64,000 nt of DNA, taken from the IMG/VR virus record IMGVR_UViG_3300032242_002454, positions 140,626 through 204,625 of that record; one strand, given 5' to 3'. Made by a program: the position numbers and the translations under genes. The notes under the pieces were generated by a model. It saw only the letters and a program-made list of their open reading frames with translations, made no database searches and was not told where the DNA came from. This document shows, piece after piece, positions 55,160 through 63,044 of this stretch (the first letter of the stretch is position 1; every line of letters begins with the position of its first letter). This DNA is from a virus.

Positions 55160-57352
55160 ATGTCTGCTATTCAAGAATTACAAAATTATACCTTCGTTAG
55201 TAAGTATGCTCGTTGGCTAGAAGATAAGAATCGCAGAGAAACATGGAAAGAGGCTGTGGACAGGGTGAGGCAGATGATGCACTCTAAATATGATGAGTTT
55301 GGAGTAGCAGAAGAAATTGATTGGGCATATGATATGATGTACAAGAAGAAAGTTCTTGGTAGTCAAAGAGCGCTACAGTTTGGTGGAGATCCTATTCTAA
55401 AACGTCATGCTAAAATTTATAATTGCACCGCTAGTTACTGTGATCGTTTAAGGTTTTTTCAGGAATGTTTTTGGTTGCTATTGTGTGGTTCTGGTACTGG
55501 CTTTAGTGTTCAGAAGCACCATGTTTCCAAACTACCATCACTAGAGCATGATGTTGCTCAAGATCAAGCTATTAAATATGTAATCGAAGATAGTATTGAA
55601 GGATGGGCCAATGCTTTGGGTGTCTTATTAAGTTCTTATTTTAGTAAGCCAGTAGAAGAATTCAAGCAGTACAAGAATACTCATGTAACATTTGACTACT
55701 CAAATATCAGACCAAAAGGTTCTCCATTAGGATCTGGAGTAGGTAAGGCTCCAGGATATGAACCATTAGCTAATGGTCTAGAAAAAATTCGTACTCTATT
55801 AGATAAGTGTGTTGCTAATGGACAGAAGAAACTTCGCCCTATTGATGCTTATGATATTGTAATGCATAGTAGCGATGCTGTATTATCTGGAGGTGTTCGT
55901 AGAAGTGCTTCGTTAGCATTATTTAGTCATGACGATGAAGAAATGGCTAAGGCTAAGACAGGTAATTGGTATATGGAAAATCCACAAAGAGCCAGAAGTA
56001 ATAACTCTGCCCTACTTCTAAAAAGTGAAACCACTTTTGAAGAATTTGCTGGTTTGATGCAGTCGGTAAAAGAGTTTGGCGAACCCGGCTTTATTTGGAG
56101 TGAATCAACAGAGATGATTTTTAATCCTTGTGTTGAAATTGGAATGTGGCCTATTGATGAGAGTACAGGTAAGAGTGGATGGCAGGGTTGTAATCTTTCT
56201 ACTATCAATTGTTCTAGTGTCGTTGATGAAGAAGATTTTTATGAAAGATGTAAAGCTGCTACTATAATAGGTACTTTACAAGCTGGTTTTACTAAAATAG
56301 ACTATCTTGGTAAAACTAGCGAAAACATCTTTGAAAGAGAAGCTTTGCTAGGAGTATCTTTAACTGGTACTATGGAAAAGCATGATCTTGTGCTTACAGA
56401 ACAGACACTAACTAAGGGAGCCAAGATTGCTGTTGATACAAATAAACAAATTTCTAAGAAAATTAATATTAATCAAGCAGCTAGAGTTACATGTCTAAAG
56501 CCAGAAGGAACATCATCAAGTATGCTTGGCACTAGCTCTGGTATTCATCCACACCATGCCAAACGCTATATACGCCACGTACAGGCGAATGTTTTAGAAG
56601 CACCATATCAACACTTTAAGAAAGTAAACCCACAAGCCTGCGAGAAATCATCGTGGTCTGCAAACAATACTGATGAAGTAGTTAAGTTTCCAATAGAAGT
56701 TCCAGATGGTTCTAAGTTGAGAAATCAATTACCAGCAGTAGAAATGTTATCTGTTGTAAAAGAGACACAAAAGAACTGGGTGCATTCTGGAAAGAATAGA
56801 TCATTATGCACACAAGAGTATTTGAGTCATAATGTTAGTAATACTGTAACAGTAAAACCAGATGAATGGGATTCTGTAACAAAGTATATCTATGACAATA
56901 GAAAATATTTTGCTGGCATATCTTTAATTCCTCAAAGTGGAGACAAAGATTATCCACAAGCTCCATTCACTACTGTTTATACTAGTAGAGAAATTGTTAA
57001 GGAGTACGGAGACGCTGCTTTATGGTGTTCTGGATTGATTGAACTAGGCTTAAATGCTTTTAATAATAATCTATGGGCAGCCTGTGACTATGTTAGTTTA
57101 AATCAAGCTAAAGAAGGTGATGATGAAAACAAACAAAAGTTTATTACAAAGATGAAAAATTTCGCTGGTAAATATTTTGACGGAGATACCAGAAGACTAA
57201 CCTATTGTATGAAAGATGTATACAATTGGAAAATCTATTGTGATCTCTATAATAGTTTTCAAAAGGTAGATTATACTCAGCTACTAGAAACAGAAGACAA
57301 TACCGCTGGCATAGAAGAAATTAGTTGCGCCGGTGGAGCTTGTTTACTGTAA
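55160..57352 (+). CDS. nrdJ: Class II ribonucleotide reductase (B12-dependent)
   Basis: This 730-residue protein matches the monomeric adenosylcobalamin-dependent ribonucleoside-triphosphate reductase (Lactobacillus leichmannii type, about 739). It has the first active Cys region KIYNCTASYCDRL, LCGSGTGFSVQKHH, NPCVEIGM and GWQGCNLSTINCS for the catalytic Cys pair, and CLKPEGTSSSMLG. The C-terminal CAGGACLL gives the mobile Cys pair. It makes dNTPs in any oxygen condition if B12 is supplied. AAGGAG lies at 55151. Confidence 0.92.
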   Translation: MSAIQELQNYTFVSKYARWLEDKNRRETWKEAVDRVRQMMHSKYDEFGVAEEIDWAYDMMYKKKVLGSQRALQFGGDPILKRHAKIYNCTASYCDRLRFFQECFWLLLCGSGTGFSVQKHHVSKLPSLEHDVAQDQAIKYVIEDSIEGWANALGVLLSSYFSKPVEEFKQYKNTHVTFDYSNIRPKGSPLGSGVGKAPGYEPLANGLEKIRTLLDKCVANGQKKLRPIDAYDIVMHSSDAVLSGGVRRSASLALFSHDDEEMAKAKTGNWYMENPQRARSNNSALLLKSETTFEEFAGLMQSVKEFGEPGFIWSESTEMIFNPCVEIGMWPIDESTGKSGWQGCNLSTINCSSVVDEEDFYERCKAATIIGTLQAGFTKIDYLGKTSENIFEREALLGVSLTGTMEKHDLVLTEQTLTKGAKIAVDTNKQISKKININQAARVTCLKPEGTSSSMLGTSSGIHPHHAKRYIRHVQANVLEAPYQHFKKVNPQACEKSSWSANNTDEVVKFPIEVPDGSKLRNQLPAVEMLSVVKETQKNWVHSGKNRSLCTQEYLSHNVSNTVTVKPDEWDSVTKYIYDNRKYFAGISLIPQSGDKDYPQAPFTTVYTSREIVKEYGDAALWCSGLIELGLNAFNNNLWAACDYVSLNQAKEGDDENKQKFITKMKNFAGKYFDGDTRRLTYCMKDVYNWKIYCDLYNSFQKVDYTQLLETEDNTAGIEEISCAGGACLL

Positions 57353-57413
57353 ATCTTTAACGGTCAATTAATAAGTATCTACTAATTGTTTACTATAATA
57401 ATAGTTGCTATAT

Positions 57414-57424
57414 GGTGTATTATT
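57414..57424 (+). promoter_or_regulatory. GGTGTA leader motif
   Basis: GGTGTATTATT lies 57 bases ahead of the PhoH start, in the 118-base gap after RNR. A TACTATAATAATA stretch upstream could be a further -10. Confidence 0.35.
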
Positions 57425-57470
57425 AGATAACTTGGGATCTCTATTCCATATAATAGCTAAAGGGTAAGCC

Positions 57471-58199
57471 TTGAGAAAAAATAAAACCACCAAGAAAAGG
57501 TCCAAGGTCATAGATGCTACTAAAGAACTCCCTATCCCAGAAATTTACAGAAATAGGCTAAAACCCAGATCAGAAAATCAAAAACAATACATCAGAGATA
57601 TAGCAGAAAATGTTATTACATTCTGTCAAGGTGTTGCTGGTAGTGGCAAAACCCATATTGCTGTAGGCATGGCTTTAGAATATCTACTGGACGATAAAGT
57701 AAAAAAAATTATTATCACTAGACCAGTAGTTGAATCAGGAGAAAAGATTGGATATTTGCCCGGAACAGCAGAAGAAAAATTACATCCTTATCTATTACCA
57801 TTGTTAGATGAAGTTAATCATTTCATACCTAGTGCTAAATATGCTAGTCTAAAAACTAATAATAAAATAGAGATTGTTCCTCTTGGACTAATGAGAGGTC
57901 GTAATTTTCATAATGCTTTTATTGTTGCTGATGAGTGTCAGAATGCTTCTTATGATCAACTTAAAATGTTATTAACAAGAATAGGCACTAATAGTAAGAT
58001 GGTTTTAACTGGTGACGTTAGTCAATCAGATTTACACAGACATATGCAGGGTGGCTTTTGGTCAATGACAAATGCCCTAGCTGATATTGAAGGTATTGCT
58101 GTAGCTAGACTAGAAGCATCAGACATTGTGAGAAATCCAATTATCGGGAAAATTATCGGAAGACTAGATAACTACGAAAAAGATGCAACCTCAAAATAG
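57471..58199 (+). CDS. phoH: PhoH-like ATPase
   Basis: This 242-residue protein starts at TTG 57471 (AAAGGG at 57460). It has Walker A CQGVAGSGKTHIA (residues 52-64), ITRPVVESGEKIGYLPGTAEEK and the Walker B FIVADECQNA with LTGDVSQSD. PhoH is an ATPase of uncertain role, linked to RNA or phosphate stress and common in phages. The DUF4411 or PIN domain of PhoH2 is absent. Confidence 0.9.
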   Translation: MRKNKTTKKRSKVIDATKELPIPEIYRNRLKPRSENQKQYIRDIAENVITFCQGVAGSGKTHIAVGMALEYLLDDKVKKIIITRPVVESGEKIGYLPGTAEEKLHPYLLPLLDEVNHFIPSAKYASLKTNNKIEIVPLGLMRGRNFHNAFIVADECQNASYDQLKMLLTRIGTNSKMVLTGDVSQSDLHRHMQGGFWSMTNALADIEGIAVARLEASDIVRNPIIGKIIGRLDNYEKDATSK

Positions 58200-58764
58200 T
58201 AGATGTTTAATTTTAAATGCTGATTATACTCCACTCGGTATTATCTCTTGGAAAAGAGCATTAGTGTGGTCGTATAGACACGATGAGAATTCTCATGTTG
58301 GAGTAGAAATTATAGATTTCTATAAAAACGACTATATTTGTGGAGCTAATAATAAAAAGATACCAATACCAGCAGTGGTTAAGACTGCAAAATATTTTCG
58401 CTTAAACCATCAGAATGTTAATTTTTCTAGGAAGAATCTATTCATTAGAGATAATTATAGCTGCCAATATTGCGGATGTGAAAAAGAAGCTAATCAATTA
58501 ACTTACGATCATGTTATTCCTAAGTCTGTATGGAAAAATAAAATAGGTTCTCCAACCTGTTGGACTAATATTGTAACAGCTTGCGTAGAGTGTAATCGCA
58601 GAAAGGGAAATAGAACACCAAAAGAGGCTAACATGCCTCTTAGAAATTTGCCTATAGTACCAAATAAAAGCGCAAAGTACTTGCCAGTAAGAGGACTACT
58701 TCTTAAGATAAGATCAGATATTCCAGACGAGTGGACTGTATATTTACCAGAGTCATATTTATAA
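58183..58764 (+). CDS. HNH endonuclease (McrA-like core)
   Basis: This 193-residue protein overlaps PhoH. It opens with RCLILNADYTPLGIISWKRA, which is characteristic of a bacterial and phage HNH family. The HNH core is YSCQYCGCEKEANQLTYDHV followed by IPKSVWKNKIG and TACVECNRRKGNR. It may repair or cleave DNA, or act as a stand-alone restriction-type nuclease. Confidence 0.85.
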   Translation: MQPQNSRCLILNADYTPLGIISWKRALVWSYRHDENSHVGVEIIDFYKNDYICGANNKKIPIPAVVKTAKYFRLNHQNVNFSRKNLFIRDNYSCQYCGCEKEANQLTYDHVIPKSVWKNKIGSPTCWTNIVTACVECNRRKGNRTPKEANMPLRNLPIVPNKSAKYLPVRGLLLKIRSDIPDEWTVYLPESYL

Positions 58765-59117
58765 TGCCTTGCTATACATATTTTTGCGATAATTGTGAAA
58801 CCAAATTTGAACTTGTTTCTAGTATAAAAGACTATACAGAACACCCTAAGTGTACAAGTTGCAATAAACCTCACGCCCATAGATTATATCAAGAAGATTT
58901 AAGTACGCTTAATACTTCTGTTAAAAAGAATGATAATGAATTAAAAACTATAGGAGATATCGCTAATCGTAATAGAGATAGACTTAGCGAAGATCACAAA
59001 GCTCATCTAAATGCTCAACATAATTCTTACAAAGAAGAAACTTCTCAAAAAGAATTACCATCTGGCATGAGTAGAATTAAAAAACCAAAAGTTAAATATC
59101 GCTGGACAAAAGACTAA
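58764..59117 (+). CDS. FmdB-type zinc-ribbon protein
   Basis: This 117-residue protein starts at ATG 58764 (TAATG overlap). It has MPCYTYFCDNCETKFELV and CTSCNKPHAHRLYQEDL, the FmdB zinc ribbon. The rest is a charged coiled coil ending KVKYRWTKD. FmdB proteins are often regulators. In phages their partners are unknown. Confidence 0.78.
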   Translation: MPCYTYFCDNCETKFELVSSIKDYTEHPKCTSCNKPHAHRLYQEDLSTLNTSVKKNDNELKTIGDIANRNRDRLSEDHKAHLNAQHNSYKEETSQKELPSGMSRIKKPKVKYRWTKD

Positions 59118-59132
59118 TTAAAGGAAATCTTA

Positions 59133-59528
59133 ATGGATAATTTTATTTTTAATCCTACAAGTAAATTCACCGAAGAAACAATACAACAAGAAACATCGGC
59201 AGAACTTTTTACTGTCCTTGGTAAGGAAGACTTTCTAGATGAAGAACGTAACCCACAACTCAAGTCAGAGTCTGAGGAAGTTTTTGCTAGAAGAGTTCTT
59301 AGAAAAGATGGTTCTATCAAATATAGTATTAGACTTAGCAATGCAGGCAAACTATTTAATCCACTATCCATTTATGGTCAAGAACAAAATCATAGTTTCT
59401 TGAATAGGGTTTGTAGATCAAATAGTAAATTTAAAGAAGTCAATGAAAAAACTTTTAGTTGGTATGTCAAATTTCTAAAAACAAAAAATGTAGCATGGTT
59501 AAACAATGCTGAAAGGGAGAATGAATAA
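59133..59528 (+). CDS. Unknown 131-residue protein
   Basis: It is soluble, with RNPQLKSESEEVFARRVL, GSIKYSIRLSNAGKLFNPL and a basic C-terminal helix (FSWYVKFLKTKN). The SD is AAAGGAAAT. It lies between the FmdB-like and HTH-like genes. No family recognised. Confidence 0.55.
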   Translation: MDNFIFNPTSKFTEETIQQETSAELFTVLGKEDFLDEERNPQLKSESEEVFARRVLRKDGSIKYSIRLSNAGKLFNPLSIYGQEQNHSFLNRVCRSNSKFKEVNEKTFSWYVKFLKTKNVAWLNNAERENE

Positions 59529-59872
59529 TGGCAAGAATTAATAAAATGCAAAAGTATGCTGCTCTATGGCTTAATAGTCAGGGGTGGGATTTAACTAAAA
59601 TTGCAAATGAGTTATCTCTTACAAATAGTCAAGTTAAAAATGTGGTTGATAATCCAGAAGTAACAGCAGCCGCAGCTATTAAAACTGTTTCTTCTCCTAT
59701 GGGCCAATCTCCTTCCAAGAACCTAATGATAAATGAAAGTCCAGGGAAAAGAAGTGTATCTATTATGACAAAAGAAGCATCTTCTCTAAATGATGAGCTT
59801 AAAAAGAAAGCTCCTCCAGCAATTTCTTCTAAGATTCAACAAGGTATTTTTAGACCATCAGAAAATAAGTAA
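59528..59872 (+). CDS. Small HTH-like protein
   Basis: This 114-residue protein has a helix-turn-helix near residues 15-45 (LNSQGWDLTKIANELSLTNS, then QVKNVVD). The rest is Ser/Lys-rich and likely disordered. It could be a phage regulator of the replication block. It overlaps the previous gene by one base. Confidence 0.55.
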   Translation: MARINKMQKYAALWLNSQGWDLTKIANELSLTNSQVKNVVDNPEVTAAAAIKTVSSPMGQSPSKNLMINESPGKRSVSIMTKEASSLNDELKKKAPPAISSKIQQGIFRPSENK

Positions 59873-59876
59873 AAAC

Positions 59877-60323
59877 ATGAGCACAGAAGAAACTAAACAG
59901 ACAGAAGAAAATGTTTCACCAATTGATCAGATATTTGAAACTCTCACTTCTGAAGAAAAAACATTCCTAGAAAAAATTAATAAAAAAGTAATCGAACAAT
60001 TAGACAAAATTAGAGAAGCTCAACTTAAACATCTAGATGACCAACCAGATGCTCCAATAGACTTTTCCGATAAACATCCAGAAGTTATACACAAAAAACA
60101 CTTATCTTCTTTCCCTCATGAGATTACTATATATGTTAAGGCCGAAGTGACTGAAATAGATGATAAGGGCTATATAAAGGAATTAAAAGATTTATTTGAA
60201 AAATATTATCACATCCCTGTTAAAGCCAAAGAAGACTATAACATACATATAGAGAAATTCTTTGAAAAATTTCATGGTGCTCTAGAAACTTCCTGTCAGG
60301 AAATTCAAAAAGAAAAACAATAG
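59877..60323 (+). CDS. Acidic helical protein
   Basis: This 148-residue protein is read from ATG 59877, four bases after the previous stop. It is highly charged with LEKINKKVIEQLDKIREAQL and KHPEVIHKKHLSSFPHEIT. The coil-rich layout suggests an oligomer. Function unknown. Confidence 0.55.
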   Translation: MSTEETKQTEENVSPIDQIFETLTSEEKTFLEKINKKVIEQLDKIREAQLKHLDDQPDAPIDFSDKHPEVIHKKHLSSFPHEITIYVKAEVTEIDDKGYIKELKDLFEKYYHIPVKAKEDYNIHIEKFFEKFHGALETSCQEIQKEKQ

Positions 60324-60331
60324 TAATATTG

Positions 60332-60748
60332 ATGATAGAAAAATATCCATCAAAGTATTCTAATGGCAAAGAAGTGTCCGCCGCCCAGTTCATTACAGAG
60401 ATTATCTGTGAACGAAAAGCCCAAAAAGATAAAGAAGATCTACATTATAGATTTTGGGTACATCAAAAATGGGCTTCTTTTTATAGAAACCAAATAGGGT
60501 CTGCTCATAAATTATTGAAGCAGTATGATCCAAAAGCTATCGTAAGAGCATTGAATACTGATCAGGGGAAAAAGATCTATTCTTTGCGAGCCCCCCATCT
60601 TGGGGCTATGATAGAACAACAAGATAAATTGATTCAACAGGAAAATGTTGTTTTAACAAAACCTATTGAAAGAAAAGATACAGTAGTATTCGGCAATAGT
60701 CAACCAGTAGCAAAAAATATAATTTCAAAATTAAAGGATTTAGACTAA
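60332..60748 (+). CDS. Unknown 138-residue protein
   Basis: I chose ATG 60332, not the in-frame TTG three bases earlier. It contains KEVSAAQFITEIICERKAQ, HYRFWVHQKWASFYRNQIG and RALNTDQGKKIYSLRAPHLG. This pattern is found beside phage RecA and helicase genes. The stop overlaps the RecA start by one base. Possibly a recombination accessory factor. Confidence 0.55.
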   Translation: MIEKYPSKYSNGKEVSAAQFITEIICERKAQKDKEDLHYRFWVHQKWASFYRNQIGSAHKLLKQYDPKAIVRALNTDQGKKIYSLRAPHLGAMIEQQDKLIQQENVVLTKPIERKDTVVFGNSQPVAKNIISKLKDLD

Positions 60749-61773
60749 TGAGCTTAAAAGAAGATGTCATTAAAAATTTTGGTAATGAAATCATGCTCAC
60801 GGCGAGTGCCGTTGTGGATAAGAAACTTATTACGATTCCTGTGAGTCCTTCTCTCGACATTATTTTAAATGGTGGTGTCCCAGAAGGAAGTTTTATGATA
60901 TTCACCGGACAACCCAAATGTGGCAAGACCACGACCTCTTTAGACTTTGCAGCCACAGCACAAAGGCCAGAGTATGCTTACAATGGATTCAAAGAAGGTA
61001 GAGAAGTGTACTACCTTAATATTGAAGGTAGATTAAAGAAAAGAGACCTAGAAGGAATTCCAGGGTTAAATCTAGATAGATTTCATGTCATAGGCTCTCA
61101 ACAAGGTAAAATTCTCCACGCAGAAGAATATCTTCAAATCGGAGAAAGAATTATCAATGAGATTCCTGGATGTATTCTTATCATAGACTCCTACTCTGCT
61201 CTATGTACCGAAACAGAAATTACATCCGATATGAATAAGATGCAAAGAGCTGATGGAGCTAAACTATTAGCCAAGTTTTGCAGAAAGGTAGCGAATGTTA
61301 TTCCTGTAAATAGAAATATTGTTATCGGTATTACTCATCTTATGGGTAATCCAGGCACCGGTCATGTTGAGTGGAAAGAAAAGAGCGGTCAAGCTATTGC
61401 TTACCAGACAGATATTAAACTAAGAGCTCAATTTCATAGAGCTTGGAAAATTGGTTCAGCAGAAGATGGTCAGCAAATTGGTCAAGAAATCCAATGGCAA
61501 GTAGTATGCTCTGCGTTAGGTGCTCCAGGTGGAACTATTACTAGCTATCTGAGATATGGTCAAGGTATTGATAAACAGATGGAATTACTCATGTTAGCTG
61601 TTGATATTGGTCTTATCCAAAAGGGTGGAGCTTGGTACACTTTAACATCTGTAACCGATAAACCTAAATTTCAAGGCACAGAGAAGGTTAGACAATATCT
61701 AGTTGATCACCCTGATGTATATGTTAGCTTATTAGAACAAGTTAAGGAAACGATGGGTATTAAATGCAAATAA
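60748..61773 (+). CDS. RecA/UvsX-like recombinase
   Basis: This 341-residue protein has Walker A FTGQPKCGKTTTS (residues 52-64), CILIIDSYSAL as Walker B, and IGITHLMGNPG near the loop region. The C-terminal domain has GLIQKGGAWYTL, as in phage RecA. It pairs homologous DNA and loads on ssDNA during replication-linked recombination. It works with the nuclease behind it and the helicase downstream. Confidence 0.85.
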   Translation: MSLKEDVIKNFGNEIMLTASAVVDKKLITIPVSPSLDIILNGGVPEGSFMIFTGQPKCGKTTTSLDFAATAQRPEYAYNGFKEGREVYYLNIEGRLKKRDLEGIPGLNLDRFHVIGSQQGKILHAEEYLQIGERIINEIPGCILIIDSYSALCTETEITSDMNKMQRADGAKLLAKFCRKVANVIPVNRNIVIGITHLMGNPGTGHVEWKEKSGQAIAYQTDIKLRAQFHRAWKIGSAEDGQQIGQEIQWQVVCSALGAPGGTITSYLRYGQGIDKQMELLMLAVDIGLIQKGGAWYTLTSVTDKPKFQGTEKVRQYLVDHPDVYVSLLEQVKETMGIKCK

Positions 61774-62174
61774 AAGATCTGGACGGTAATCTATGTCATT
61801 GGCAACTTATTGGAGGTATAGCTCATGGTAAGGCTAAAAACAAATCGGCCTTGCATCTGCTTGCCAGAGACTTAGTACATAAGTGCTTCCCAACGATGCA
61901 GATTCTTGAGGAAGTACCAATTCCTCTAAGAAGGTCGGAGACTTTATATTTAGATTTCTATATACCTCTTTTAAAAAGAACCATAGAGGTTCATGGAGAA
62001 CAGCACTATAAATTTGTGCCTTTTTATCATAATACTTTATTGGGATTTGTTAAGCATAAAAAAAGAGATCAAGAAAAGCAGGAATGGTGTGAGACAAATG
62101 GTATAACTTATATAGAGTTACCATTTAATGAGGATGAAGAAGCATGGTCCAATAGGATTAAAAATGAGCAATAA
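61764..62174 (+). CDS. PD-(D/E)XK-like nuclease
   Basis: This 136-residue protein overlaps recA. It has YLDFYIPLLKRTIEVHGEQH followed by YKF, the Asp and Glu-x-x-x-Q pattern of very-short-patch-repair-like and Holliday-junction-type nucleases. The end GITYIELPFNEDEEAW fits the last strand of that fold. It may resolve or trim recombination intermediates. Confidence 0.65.
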   Translation: MQIKDLDGNLCHWQLIGGIAHGKAKNKSALHLLARDLVHKCFPTMQILEEVPIPLRRSETLYLDFYIPLLKRTIEVHGEQHYKFVPFYHNTLLGFVKHKKRDQEKQEWCETNGITYIELPFNEDEEAWSNRIKNEQ

Positions 62175-62658
62175 AACAGCTAAAGAAGAATTACAAGATT
62201 GGGATAATCTATTAGATGAATATGAAAATCATCTAGGATTGCCAAGATATACTGCTGGGGGTTTGCCAGAAGCAGAACTAAATAGTTATCTCTCTATGAA
62301 TAGAGATGAACTAGAAAAGTTAACACCGGAAGATTGTGGACAGATTTCTTATAGACTAGCACAGTTTTCTTTTCATGTTCAACGAACCATCAATAGAGAG
62401 ATAGCCCGATATAACTGGGCAGATGAGACTACAAAAATAGTGATAGCAGATGATATTAATAATTATAAGGGTTATGGATACGTTGAAAAATCTAATCAAG
62501 CGATCAAGCATAATGATAAAGCACAGTCTCTAAACAAGATTAAAATTTATGCAAAACAAAGAACTGATCGTTTGTCATATATAGCTAATTCAATCAAGAA
62601 CCTATCGGATATTTTAATTGCTATTCAAAGAATGAAGGTAACCAAACATGGACAATAA
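62164..62658 (+). CDS. Unknown 164-residue protein of the replication block
   Basis: This protein is read from ATG 62164, overlapping the nuclease by 11 bases. It is helical with LEKLTPEDCGQISYRLAQFS, FHVQRTINREIARY and KIYAKQRTDRLSYIANSI. Phage proteins with this layout sit beside recA. It may load or assemble with recombinase. No enzyme motif. Confidence 0.55.
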   Translation: MSNKTAKEELQDWDNLLDEYENHLGLPRYTAGGLPEAELNSYLSMNRDELEKLTPEDCGQISYRLAQFSFHVQRTINREIARYNWADETTKIVIADDINNYKGYGYVEKSNQAIKHNDKAQSLNKIKIYAKQRTDRLSYIANSIKNLSDILIAIQRMKVTKHGQ

Positions 62659-63043
62659 TACTAATTTAGATCCTCAACAAATACAGCAAATGATTATGAT
62701 GCTCCAAGCTATGTTGCCAAAACAAGATAGTCAGGAATCATCTAATCAAAGTGACACAAAGAGTAAAAAGAAAGCCCCTCGTTCAAACAATAAAAATAAG
62801 CCATCAATAACAAAGGCTTCTACTAATAAGTTTGATTTTATGCCAGAAAAAAGACTACATCAAGAAGATATAGAAATAGATAAAAAATTAATAGTCCAGC
62901 CTCCAGTACCAAGAGCCAGAGCATTTAATTTGGTTAATGTAGTGTGCAGAGTCTGTGGAAAAAGAGAAAGTGTTAATCCGGTATTAATTACTGATTCTAT
63001 TGATAGGTATAAGTGTAACAAATGTTCTGGAGCAGCAGGTTAA
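62648..63043 (+). CDS. Disordered protein with C-terminal zinc ribbon
   Basis: This 131-residue protein has a Gln/Met-rich start (NNTNLDPQQIQQMIMMLQAM), a long Ser/Lys-rich linker, and CRVCGKRESVNP with KCNKCSG at the end as a zinc ribbon. Such tails bind DNA or polymerase. It ends one base before the helicase start. Confidence 0.55.
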   Translation: MDNNTNLDPQQIQQMIMMLQAMLPKQDSQESSNQSDTKSKKKAPRSNNKNKPSITKASTNKFDFMPEKRLHQEDIEIDKKLIVQPPVPRARAFNLVNVVCRVCGKRESVNPVLITDSIDRYKCNKCSGAAG

Positions 63044-63044
63044 T

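Noticed and set aside
57352-57413. Terminator after RNR
   Set aside because: Only a weak AT-rich ATTAATA/TACTAAT pairing is seen, with no G/C stem and no clear U run.
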